From Bacteroidota bacterium (GTDB lineage: Bacteria > Bacteroidota > Bacteroidia > Flavobacteriales_E > Vicingaceae): a DNA stretch of 64,000 nt. The stretch spans positions 248,001 through 312,000 of the forward strand of contig JABFGJ010000003.1 of NCBI GenBank assembly GCA_013112545.1, in the 5' to 3' direction. Below are positions 27,459 to 35,938 of this stretch, one piece after another. How positions within the stretch are numbered: position 1 is the first letter of the stretch; every line of letters begins with the position of its first letter. A program made the translations under genes and the position numbers. Below the pieces are notes generated by a model. That model was not told the DNA's origin. It saw nothing but the letters and a program-made list of their open reading frames with translations, and searched no databases.

Positions 27459-28157
27459 ATGCAGCCCATAATTATTGCCATAGATGGATATTCATCGTGC
27501 GGAAAGAGCACTTTAGCAAAAGCTTTAGCGAAAAGATTAGGCTACTCTTATATGGATACAGGAGCCATGTATCGCGCAGTAACTTTGTTTGCTATTCAAC
27601 ATCAAATAGATGTGCATGAATTAAGTGATGCTGAAATCGATGAAATGGTTGATCAAATACAAATCACTTTTTCCTATAACAGAGATAAAGAGATTTCTGA
27701 AACATATTTAAATGGAGAGAATGTTGAAGCATTAATTCGTGGAAAAGAAGTTTCTGAAATGGTGAGCTTGGTTAGTCAGCAATCGGCGATACGAAGAAGA
27801 ATGATAGATCTACAACGCAGAGCAGGTAAAAATAAAGGGATAGTTTTAGATGGGCGAGATATTGGCACCGTTGTGTTTCCCGATGCAGAATTAAAGTTAT
27901 TTATGACTGCAAAAGCGAATATTAGAGCTGAACGCAGGTATCAAGAATTAAAAGCAAAAGGTCAGGAATTAGATTTTGAAGAAATATTGAAAAATATTGA
28001 AGAACGCGATTTTAACGACACTAATAGAAAAGAGCACCCATTGAGAAAAGCGGAAGACGCCATAGTGCTTGATAATTCAACTATGAACCAAGAAGAGCAA
28101 TTGGATTGGGTAATGAATTTATTTTACAATAAAATAAACGGCGATTTAAAGTCTTGA
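27459..28157 (+). CDS. cmk: (d)CMP kinase
   Basis: This 232-aa P-loop kinase phosphorylates CMP and dCMP with ATP. Motifs are IAIDGYSSCGKSTLAK (P-loop, residues 4-19), YMDTGAMYRAV (base-binding region), GRDIGTVVFPDAELKLFMTA and the lid sequence RAERRYQEL with RDFNDTNRKEHPL. I use the ATG at 27459. The longer frame reads through the end of porQ and is an overlap artefact. It starts 10 bases after the porQ stop and is probably co-transcribed with it. Confidence 0.95.
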   Translation: MQPIIIAIDGYSSCGKSTLAKALAKRLGYSYMDTGAMYRAVTLFAIQHQIDVHELSDAEIDEMVDQIQITFSYNRDKEISETYLNGENVEALIRGKEVSEMVSLVSQQSAIRRRMIDLQRRAGKNKGIVLDGRDIGTVVFPDAELKLFMTAKANIRAERRYQELKAKGQELDFEEILKNIEERDFNDTNRKEHPLRKAEDAIVLDNSTMNQEEQLDWVMNLFYNKINGDLKS

Positions 28158-28243
28158 TAACTAAGCAAAATCAAACAGCAATTAATAGTTGATAATTTTC
28201 TTTATTTAATTAAAAATAAGATATTTAAAATTCTAAAAAACAA

Positions 28244-28291
28244 TACATTTGCAGCTGAAAATCGATAGCTACAGGGTATCGGTTTTTTTTA
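28244..28291 (+). promoter_or_regulatory. Promoter and 5'-terminal hairpin with U-tract before the aminotransferase gene
   Basis: TACATTTG (28244-28251) is a perfect -7 element, so transcription should begin near 28256-28258. There a hairpin forms: AAAATCGATA (28258-28267) with TATCGGTTTT (28277-28286), 10 pairs including one G-U and a 9-base loop. It runs into eight Ts (28283-28290). The aminotransferase ATG follows at 28312. Either this is a terminator serving cmk, or it acts as a very short attenuator or RNA-stabilising 5' hairpin. Confidence 0.5.
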
Positions 28292-28311
28292 GTTTAAAAA
28301 ATAAAATTAAA

Positions 28312-29616
28312 ATGATTAAAACAAAGAGCGAAGCATTATTAGCCAGACGAAGAAAAGTTGTTGCTAATGGCGTAGGAGTTTTTAATACAGCTACTGTTAG
28401 TAAAGCGCATGGTGCTATTATTACTGATGTTGATGGCAATGAATTGATAGATTTTGCAGGAGGTATAGGAGTGGTAAACGCAGGTCACACCCCACAAGCG
28501 GTAGTTGATGCTATAATCGAACAAACAAAAAAATACATACACACGAGTTTTAATGTTGTGACCTACGAACCTTATGTAGAATTATGTGAGAGCTTAGTTG
28601 AAATTTTTCCTCATGGAGATGAAACTAAAGTTATGCTAGTTTCTACAGGTGCAGAAGCTGTTGAAAATGCTATAAAAATAGCTAGACAAGCCACTGGAAG
28701 ACAAGGAGTAATCTGTTTTACAGGTGCATTTCATGGTAGAACCATGATGGCTATGTCTTTAACTTCTAAAGTAGATTATAAAATAGGTTGCGGTCCGTTT
28801 GCACCTGAAGTTTATCGACTAGAATACCCAGATTTTTATAAAAATGGTCAGGGAATGTCATCAGATGAATTTTCTGATAAACAAATTATTTACCTGAAAG
28901 AATGTTTCAGAAAGATAGTTGCCCCACAAGAAGTGGCTGCCATTATCTTAGAATTAGTTCAAGGAGAAGGCGGATTCAAGGTAGTACCAGCTAAGTATCT
29001 AAGAGAATTAAGAAAACTTTGTGATGAATATGGAATTATGTTGATTTTTGATGAAGTTCAATCAGGTTTTGGAAGAACGGGAGCTTGGGCTGCATACAAT
29101 CATTTTAATGTAACACCAGATTTGTCAACTTGGGCTAAATCAATGGGCTCTGGTATGCCTATTTCTTGTGTAATTGGTAAAGCTAAAGTTATGGATGCTG
29201 CTGCTCCTGGAACTATTGGAGGTACTTATATTGGAAATCCGGTATCTTGTGCTGCTGCAATTGCAACGATTAAATACATGAAGGAAATTGATTTAAATGC
29301 CAAAGGAATTCATGTAGGAAGTGTTATACGAAATCGTTTCGGTAAGTTAAAAGCTAAACACAGTTGCATTGGAGATGTAAGAGGTTTAGGAGCAATGATG
29401 GCTATGGAATTTGTTAAAAACAATGACCCTTATCAACCAGATGGGGAAATTTGTCAAAAGCTGATTGCATCATGTGCCAACCGAGGTTTAGTGATTATCA
29501 GTGCGGGAGTTCATAAGAACGTAATTCGTGTTTTATGTCCTTTGGTTATTTCAGATGAACTTTTAAACAAAGGATTAGATATCATAGAGGAAGAATTAGA
29601 AAAACTTTTAGCCTAG
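28312..29616 (+). CDS. Class III aminotransferase (GABA/ornithine-type)
   Basis: This is a 434-aa PLP-dependent omega-aminotransferase of the 4-aminobutyrate/putrescine type. STGAEAVENAIK (111-122) binds the cofactor phosphate, IFDEVQSGFGRTG (245-257) contains Asp247 near the pyridine ring, and WAKSMGSGMP has the Schiff-base Lys276. The family moves an amino group from GABA, ornithine, lysine or polyamines to 2-oxoglutarate. I start at the ATG at 28312, after the leader hairpin. A strong terminator overlaps its stop. The following amidase, decarboxylase-like, ligase and Ntn-hydrolase genes suggest an amine substrate. Substrate not fixed by sequence. Confidence 0.88.
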   Translation: MIKTKSEALLARRRKVVANGVGVFNTATVSKAHGAIITDVDGNELIDFAGGIGVVNAGHTPQAVVDAIIEQTKKYIHTSFNVVTYEPYVELCESLVEIFPHGDETKVMLVSTGAEAVENAIKIARQATGRQGVICFTGAFHGRTMMAMSLTSKVDYKIGCGPFAPEVYRLEYPDFYKNGQGMSSDEFSDKQIIYLKECFRKIVAPQEVAAIILELVQGEGGFKVVPAKYLRELRKLCDEYGIMLIFDEVQSGFGRTGAWAAYNHFNVTPDLSTWAKSMGSGMPISCVIGKAKVMDAAAPGTIGGTYIGNPVSCAAAIATIKYMKEIDLNAKGIHVGSVIRNRFGKLKAKHSCIGDVRGLGAMMAMEFVKNNDPYQPDGEICQKLIASCANRGLVIISAGVHKNVIRVLCPLVISDELLNKGLDIIEEELEKLLA

Positions 29617-29634
29617 CTAAAAGTTTTCTTTTTT
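29600..29634 (+). terminator. Terminator overlapping the aminotransferase stop
   Basis: The 11-bp stem AAAACTTTTAG (29601-29611) with CTAAAAGTTTT (29617-29627) has a 5-base loop that contains the TAG stop codon, and a T-rich run follows. Its position on the stop codon means that termination may depend on translation. It could uncouple the aminotransferase from the four genes downstream. Confidence 0.7.
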
Positions 29635-29690
29635 GAGCTAAAGATTTTATAAAAAAACAATACTTTAACATATAAATTTAAAAAATAAAG

Positions 29691-30617
29691 GTGAAACCAT
29701 TTTCAATCGGAGGCATCCAAATGCACGTATCAGCAGCCCATAATAATATTCCACTCATGAAGCACAAAATAGAAGTGATGTGCTCCGTATATCCCTGGGT
29801 TCAAATGATCGTATTGAGTGAGTTAGCTGCACATGGTCCACTTACATACTTTGCTCAGGAATTCCCGAATGAAGATGAAAAAGTTTTTCAAGAATTAGCC
29901 AAAAAGTTTAATATCTGGTTGATTCCTGGAAGTATGTTTCAGAAAAAAGCAGATGGAAAAATTTACAATACATCTACGGTAATTAATCCACAAGGCGAAA
30001 TAGTAGGTCGTTACGATAAAATGTTTCCATTTTACCCGTATGAGACAGGCGTAGAAGGGGGAAATGAATTTTTAATTTTTGATGTTCCTAATATTGGAAG
30101 ATTTGGAATAACCATTTGTTATGATATGTGGTTTCCAGAAACCTCAAGAACTTTAGCAGTTAATGGCTGCGAGGTTATCATTCACCCTACTTTAACTGGA
30201 ACAATTGATAGAGATATCGAATTGTCTCTAGTTCAAGCAACTGCAGCTACAAATCAATGTTATATTTTTGATATAAATGGCTTAGGCGACGGAGGAACTG
30301 GTCGATCTATTGTTTGTGGACCAGACGGACGGGTTTTATATCAGGCGAGCACCGGACCAGAATTAATTCCAATCGAATTGGATATGGAACGAGTGAAAAA
30401 AAGCCGAGAAGATGGATTATTGAGGCTAGGTCAACCTTTAAAAAGTTTTAGGGACCGCAAAGTGAAGTTTGATATTTACGAACCAACTAGGACATTTCCG
30501 GCATTAGAAGAACTTGGAAGTCTTTCAAAACCAACAAGAATGAAACAGATTGAACAGGCCATGAAAGAACCAATTATTGACCCGCAAGGAAAATCTGACC
30601 TTGAAGGTTTTTTTTAA
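29691..30617 (+). CDS. Carbon-nitrogen hydrolase (nitrilase superfamily amidase)
   Basis: This 308-aa protein has the Glu-Lys-Cys triad of the nitrilase superfamily: Glu44 in VLSELAAHG, Lys110 in RYDKMFPFYPYETG and Cys143 in GITICYDMWFPE. It starts with GTG at 29691. Members hydrolyse amides, carbamoyl amines (N-carbamoylputrescine, beta-ureidopropionate) or nitriles. In this cluster an amide or N-carbamoyl amine is the likeliest substrate. The gap to the next gene is 32 bases, so it should be in one operon with the three genes that follow. Confidence 0.88.
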   Translation: MKPFSIGGIQMHVSAAHNNIPLMKHKIEVMCSVYPWVQMIVLSELAAHGPLTYFAQEFPNEDEKVFQELAKKFNIWLIPGSMFQKKADGKIYNTSTVINPQGEIVGRYDKMFPFYPYETGVEGGNEFLIFDVPNIGRFGITICYDMWFPETSRTLAVNGCEVIIHPTLTGTIDRDIELSLVQATAATNQCYIFDINGLGDGGTGRSIVCGPDGRVLYQASTGPELIPIELDMERVKKSREDGLLRLGQPLKSFRDRKVKFDIYEPTRTFPALEELGSLSKPTRMKQIEQAMKEPIIDPQGKSDLEGFF

Positions 30618-30649
30618 AGTTTTTCTGTATATTGATGGCAAATTAATTT

Positions 30650-33361
30650 ATGGATCTATTACCAAAGAAACAGTTTAAAGCTAAAAACTATTTCAATATT
30701 GCGCAGTTTAGAAGTGACACTTGGAACAACCTTAAATTGGTCTCTTGTCATTTTGATCACAAAAATTTTGAAAAGCTTAAAGAAGAGGAATTTAGGGCTA
30801 AGATTTTCGATTCTTTTAAAACTTTAAACATCATTGAGAGGTATTTTGCCTATCCGGGATTAGCCTTTGTAAAACGAATTGAAGACATGTATCAACACGG
30901 AGAATATGGGAATTTTACCCATACTGTTTCCGAGGTTGTTCGATCTTTGGTAAGCCAATCTTATCGTACAAATAGAAAAGCAACAGAAACTGAAGAGAGC
31001 AGAAGAAAAATGCTCAAAGAAGATGATTCAAATAAGCCTAAAAATCAAAATTATTTTGAAGTTTTATTTGTAGATGATTTACACGATGAAGACCAAGAGA
31101 TATTATTAGATAAATTTAAAGCGATTAAGAATTCGAAAGAGCAATTTACTTACGATGTAATCTTGCTTTCTAATCTAGAGGATGCCTTAATTGCTTTGTT
31201 ATTTAACTCTAACATTCAAGCTTGTGTGATTCGTTCGGGAATAGAGTATAATTCTACGAATGACTTATCCGAAATTTCATCTTTTATTGGTGGGCTTCAA
31301 GCCATTAAAATAAAAGAAAAAACCAAAATGGATTTGGGTCATAGTTTGGGTGAAGTCATTAAGTCACTCCGTCCTGAATTAGATTTATTTTATATCGCCG
31401 ATATGGCGGTTTCGCAATTAGATCACAAAACTCTAGATTGTTTTAATCGCATTTTTTACAGAACAGAAGATATACAAGAAATTCATTTGAGTATTCTACA
31501 TTCTATTAAAGAGCGTTATAACACGCCTTTCTTTTCGGCTTTAATGGATTATAGCAAAAAGCCAACAGGTGTTTTTCACGCTATGCCAATCTCTAGGGGT
31601 AACTCAATTTTCAGATCACAATGGTTGCAAGATTTTGGAGAATTTTATGGTAGAAATATCTTTTTGGCAGAAACATCAGCCACTACAGGCGGTTTAGATT
31701 CATTATTACAACCTACTGGCCCCTTAAAGAAAGCTCAAGAATTAGCTTCACAAGCTTATGGGTCTAAACAAACCTTTTTTGTTACCAATGGAACTTCTAC
31801 AGCAAATAAGATCGTATTACAAGCTTTAGTAGAACCGGATGATTTGGTATTAATTGATCGTGATTGCCATAAATCGCATCATTATGGATTAGTATTATCT
31901 GGTGCTATGCCAGTTTATTTAGACTCTTATCCAGTACCTGAGTTTTCAATGTATGGAGCAGTTCCTTTAAGCGAAATTAAAAAGAAGTTAGAAGCATTAA
32001 AGAAGGCAGGAAGATTAGACAAAGTAAAAATGCTTTTGTTGACCAATTGCACTTTTGATGGTATTGTTTACAATGTCATTAAGGTAATGAGCGAGATACT
32101 TAAAATTAAACCAGATTTAATCTTTTTATGGGATGAAGCATGGTTTGCATTTGCAGGATTTACTCCCATTTACAAGCAAAGAACGGCGATGTATGCTGCT
32201 AGATTTTTAGCAAAAAAATACAAAAGCAATTCTTACCGCAAAAAGTACAACGAGAATTTAAAGTCGGAGAATCCCAAATTAATGGTTGATCCTGATTTGG
32301 TTAAAATTAGAGTTTATGCAACTCAATCAACTCATAAAACACTTTCTTCTCTTCGTCAAGGTTCTATGATTCACATCTACGATGAATCTTTTAAAAGAAA
32401 GGCAGAAGATTCATTTCACGAAGCATACAAAACTCATACATCAACATCGCCAAACTATCAAATACTTGCTTCATTGGACGCCGGTAGAAGACAGGTGCAA
32501 TTTGAAGGTTATGAAATGGTAGAGAAAGCCATTGAAATGGCTATGGTATTGCGGTTAAAGATCGTTACTAACCCTCAACTTAGAAAGTATTTCGAAGTAT
32601 TATCTGTAAAAAACAACATCCCTGCAGAATATAGAAAATCGGGCATTACAGAATATTACAACCAAAGTACAGGATGGGTAAGAATGGAGGAAGCATGGCA
32701 CAAAGATGAATTTGTATTGGATCCTACAAAAATTAACTTGTTTATTGGAAAAACCGGCGTAGATGGAGATACTTTTAAGAATAAATTCTTAATGGATCAG
32801 TTTGGAATTCAAATAAATAAAACATCTAGGAATACTGTGCTATTCATGACGAATATAGGAACTACAAGAAGCTCTGTTGCATATTTAGTTAGTGTTTTAT
32901 TAAAAATCGCTGACCAATTAGATGAGCAAAAAGCTGCAATGAGTACTGCCGAACTAAAAATAATGGAAAGGAATGTACATTCTTTAACAAAAGAAACTCC
33001 TCCATTACCTGATTTTAGTCGTTTTCACAGTACATTTCAAGCAGTGCCAAATGTTCCAGGAGGTAGAATTCGAGAGGCTTACTTTATGGCTTATGATGAA
33101 ACTAAATATGAATACATCAGAAGGGGAGAGTGCAAAGCTGCAATGGAAAGTGGTAGAGAAATCGTATCTGCTTCCTTTGTTATACCTTATCCTCCAGGAT
33201 TTCCAATACTTGTTCCAGGACAGGTTTTGAGTAAAGATATCTTAGAATTTTTCATCAAATTAGATGTTACCGAAATACACGGTTACAGAGATGAATTAGG
33301 GATTAGAGTATTTACTGAAGAGGCAATGGCAGAACGCAAAAAACAATTAATTAAGAACTAA
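30650..33361 (+). CDS. Orn/Lys/Arg decarboxylase-like fold type I PLP enzyme, 903 aa
   Basis: A long N-terminal part (1-120) is unassigned. It is followed by a response-regulator-like wing domain (about 135-260; EVLFVDDLHDEDQ near the start) as in inducible amino acid decarboxylases. The PLP domain has FFVTNGTSTANKIV, LIDRDCHKSHH, the WDEAWFAF Asp, and Schiff-base Lys563 in QSTHKTLSSL. The C-terminal domain ends with VIPYPPGFPILVPG, typical of the family. The substrate-entry motif usually written TPGHxGG is replaced by HAMPISRG, so the reaction may differ from simple Lys/Arg decarboxylation. It lies between an amidase and an ATP-grasp ligase. Annotated as decarboxylase-like, not as a named decarboxylase. 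Confidence 0.82.
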   Translation: MDLLPKKQFKAKNYFNIAQFRSDTWNNLKLVSCHFDHKNFEKLKEEEFRAKIFDSFKTLNIIERYFAYPGLAFVKRIEDMYQHGEYGNFTHTVSEVVRSLVSQSYRTNRKATETEESRRKMLKEDDSNKPKNQNYFEVLFVDDLHDEDQEILLDKFKAIKNSKEQFTYDVILLSNLEDALIALLFNSNIQACVIRSGIEYNSTNDLSEISSFIGGLQAIKIKEKTKMDLGHSLGEVIKSLRPELDLFYIADMAVSQLDHKTLDCFNRIFYRTEDIQEIHLSILHSIKERYNTPFFSALMDYSKKPTGVFHAMPISRGNSIFRSQWLQDFGEFYGRNIFLAETSATTGGLDSLLQPTGPLKKAQELASQAYGSKQTFFVTNGTSTANKIVLQALVEPDDLVLIDRDCHKSHHYGLVLSGAMPVYLDSYPVPEFSMYGAVPLSEIKKKLEALKKAGRLDKVKMLLLTNCTFDGIVYNVIKVMSEILKIKPDLIFLWDEAWFAFAGFTPIYKQRTAMYAARFLAKKYKSNSYRKKYNENLKSENPKLMVDPDLVKIRVYATQSTHKTLSSLRQGSMIHIYDESFKRKAEDSFHEAYKTHTSTSPNYQILASLDAGRRQVQFEGYEMVEKAIEMAMVLRLKIVTNPQLRKYFEVLSVKNNIPAEYRKSGITEYYNQSTGWVRMEEAWHKDEFVLDPTKINLFIGKTGVDGDTFKNKFLMDQFGIQINKTSRNTVLFMTNIGTTRSSVAYLVSVLLKIADQLDEQKAAMSTAELKIMERNVHSLTKETPPLPDFSRFHSTFQAVPNVPGGRIREAYFMAYDETKYEYIRRGECKAAMESGREIVSASFVIPYPPGFPILVPGQVLSKDILEFFIKLDVTEIHGYRDELGIRVFTEEAMAERKKQLIKN

Positions 33362-33377
33362 TTTAAAAAATCACACA

Positions 33378-34871
33378 ATGGCAACAAAAACTCCTAAGAA
33401 AAAGAAACAAGAAGTGTTAAAAGGTATCCCTGAAATAAGAAGATTCTTTTTTAGGAATGAAAAACCGGTCTATTTTATTAGTGCTACAAACTTTAATTTA
33501 TTAGGTGCTGATGAATGGGTTCGCAACTTTAAATTTATCTGCTATATCGAGTGTTTCGATGGTTTGCATCCAAATGTTTTTGCACCAAAAGAAGAGTTGC
33601 CACATGAAGAATTTACTAGTATCGAAGATATAAATAACTACTTGTTAGAACATAAAGAAGTTGTTGAATACATCAAAAAAAGAAGCAAAGGTGGCAAAGG
33701 TGGAAAGGCTATGTTTTTAATGTTTGATGAAAGAACAGAAGAGCTTGCCAAAAAGAACAATTTGGAAGTTTGTTTTCCACCAGCCAAATTGCGTTCCTTT
33801 ATGGATAACAAGGTTAACACCAATCGAATTGCTGAAAAAGCTGGAGTTGCCTGTGTTCCTTATGTGTTAACTAAAGTAAACAACTATAGCCATTTATGTG
33901 AAGTATCGCGTGAATTAGGAAATGACTTAGTTATACAATTGCCTTACGGAGATTCAGGACATACTACCTTTTTTGTTAAAAATGAAGAAGAATATAAAAA
34001 ACACGCTGAAGAAATAGAAGGCGAAAAGGAAGTAAAAGTAATGAAGCGAATTAATTGCAGAGGTGCTGCAATTGAAGCCTGCGTTACTCAGCATGGAACC
34101 ATAGTGGCGCCATTAATGACCGAACTGGTTGGATTTAAGGAATTAACTCCATATAAAGGGGGCTGGTGTGGAAATGAACTTTATGCCAATGCATTTACAA
34201 GAACCATTCGTCAAAAAGCTAGAAAATACACGAGACTTTTTGGTGACCAGCTTAAAAAAGAAGGCTATAAAGGTTATTTTGAATTAGACTTTCTTATTGA
34301 CCAAGATAACAATGAGGTTTATTTAGGTGAGTTAAACCCTAGAATTACTGGAGCTAGTTCAATTACTAATCATGCAGTATTTGCTTTAGCGGATATGCCA
34401 TTGTTTTTATTCCATTTATTAGAGTGGATGGATCAGCCATATAAAATAAGTGTTAATGCAATTAATGCTCGTTGGGCTAGACCAGAAAATATTGATGATT
34501 GGTGTCAATTAGTAATCAAATACACGAAAGATGATGTGCTGAAAGTAACCGAGGCACCTAAGTCTGGTATATGGAGAATGGAAGAAGACGGAAAAATTTA
34601 TTTTGACCGAATGGATACTCACCGTAGAGCCATTGATAATGAAAATGAAGCATTTTTCTTAAGAATTACCAGAGTTGGCGACTATGTTTATGAAGGTGCA
34701 GACATTGGTATTCTTGTTTTACGAGGAAGATTAATGACTGATGATTTTCAATTAAAAGACAGAGCTAAAAACTGGATCAAAGCATTAAAAGATGTGTATG
34801 TTGGAGTTCCTCCAACCAATGACTTAACTGCTCAAAAAGAAGCTGAGATTGGCGGATTTAAAATGATGTAG
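33378..34871 (+). CDS. ATP-grasp carboxylate-amine ligase-like protein
   Basis: This 497-aa protein has a basic N-terminus and a pre-ATP-grasp domain, then an ATP-grasp fold: MDNKVNTNRIAEKAGV (lid start, about 141-156), VIQLPYGDSGHTTFFV (nucleotide loop) and LGELNPRITGASSIT (metal and catalytic Glu/Asn/Arg). Automatic tools often call it biotin carboxylase, but no biotin-carboxyl-carrier partner is present. A ligase joining a carboxylate to an amine is more likely. The start is 16 bases after the decarboxylase-like gene, which implies coupled expression. Substrates unknown. In a polyamine-like pathway it could acylate an amine before oxidation or deamination. Confidence 0.8.
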   Translation: MATKTPKKKKQEVLKGIPEIRRFFFRNEKPVYFISATNFNLLGADEWVRNFKFICYIECFDGLHPNVFAPKEELPHEEFTSIEDINNYLLEHKEVVEYIKKRSKGGKGGKAMFLMFDERTEELAKKNNLEVCFPPAKLRSFMDNKVNTNRIAEKAGVACVPYVLTKVNNYSHLCEVSRELGNDLVIQLPYGDSGHTTFFVKNEEEYKKHAEEIEGEKEVKVMKRINCRGAAIEACVTQHGTIVAPLMTELVGFKELTPYKGGWCGNELYANAFTRTIRQKARKYTRLFGDQLKKEGYKGYFELDFLIDQDNNEVYLGELNPRITGASSITNHAVFALADMPLFLFHLLEWMDQPYKISVNAINARWARPENIDDWCQLVIKYTKDDVLKVTEAPKSGIWRMEEDGKIYFDRMDTHRRAIDNENEAFFLRITRVGDYVYEGADIGILVLRGRLMTDDFQLKDRAKNWIKALKDVYVGVPPTNDLTAQKEAEIGGFKMM

Positions 34872-34926
34872 AATTAAAATCAAATTGATTAAAACTTTGA
34901 TTTTATAATTAATTGAGCACATATTT

Positions 34927-35919
34927 ATGCTGATTTCACTTAAGTGTGTTGAAATAGAAAAAGTAGGAGATAAGTGGCGAAAGCTATTTGAGAAGTCGTG
35001 GCCTTATTACAAAAAATGGTACCTCTCTCAAGGCTATACCGCTAGGCCTGGCTATTTAACTTGTTTAGAGCAAATTGAAGAACACATGCCAGAACTGCTC
35101 CCTATTTATGAACAAGTATGTAAATCAGCTGGAGGAGGAGACTTAGCTTCACGTTTTTTAAGTTTATACAATCCACCACCATTTATGAGTGGTTGCACTC
35201 AGATTGCGTGGAATAAATCACCTTTTTCTTTAATTCGAAATTATGATTATAACCCCAAGTGGTTTGAAGGTGTTATGATGAAAACCAATTGGCTAAAACC
35301 CATTATTGGAATTTCAGATTGTAACTGGGGTTTGCTAGACGGCATGAATGAAGACGGTTTAGCAATTTCATTAACTTTTGGAGGCCGTAAAATTAGCGGG
35401 GAGGGATTTGGAATTCCCTTGGTGATGCGATATGTTTTAGAAACATGTAAAGATGTTCCTGAAGCAGTAAGCACCTTGTTGAGATTGCCAGTACACATGT
35501 CGTATAATGTGACGATATTGGACAAATCGGGAAAATACAAAACCATTTATTTAACTCCAGACAAAGGCCCACGCATAGATATAGAGCAGGTAGCTACAAA
35601 CCATCAAGGAGATATAGAATGGCTAGAATATGCAGAAATGACAGCTACAAGAGAGCGAAAAGCATATTTAGACGCTATGGTAAAAGATCCTGATCAAACT
35701 AGGGATCATATTTCTGCTAAATTTCTTCAAACACCCTTGTATAATAAAGACTTCGATAAATCATTTTGTACTTTATATAGTACCCAATACGACTTAGAAG
35801 AGTTAAGTGCGACTGTATTTTGGCCAAACAAAAGTATTGTACAAAAATTTGACGATTATAAAGAATGCAGGGAAATTATCAACATCAATAGACCTGGAAT
35901 AGGGGAGTTTATTAGTTGA
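34927..35919 (+). CDS. C45 (acyl-CoA:6-APA acyltransferase-like) Ntn hydrolase
   Basis: This 330-aa protein of the C45 family has the likely nucleophile Cys90 in MSGCTQIAW, followed by SLIRNYDYNP and DGMNEDGLAISLTFGG, all family hallmarks. In C45 enzymes the chain is cleaved before this Cys, which frees it to attack an amide. Activities in the family are amide hydrolysis or acyl transfer. It closes the five-gene block and lies 55 bases after the ligase. A ligase that makes an amide and a hydrolase that breaks one at the end of a pathway is the pattern seen in gamma-glutamylated amine catabolism. The enzymes here are different. Confidence 0.82.
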   Translation: MLISLKCVEIEKVGDKWRKLFEKSWPYYKKWYLSQGYTARPGYLTCLEQIEEHMPELLPIYEQVCKSAGGGDLASRFLSLYNPPPFMSGCTQIAWNKSPFSLIRNYDYNPKWFEGVMMKTNWLKPIIGISDCNWGLLDGMNEDGLAISLTFGGRKISGEGFGIPLVMRYVLETCKDVPEAVSTLLRLPVHMSYNVTILDKSGKYKTIYLTPDKGPRIDIEQVATNHQGDIEWLEYAEMTATRERKAYLDAMVKDPDQTRDHISAKFLQTPLYNKDFDKSFCTLYSTQYDLEELSATVFWPNKSIVQKFDDYKECREIININRPGIGEFIS

Positions 35920-35938
35920 TTCTTACTGTTTTATATTG

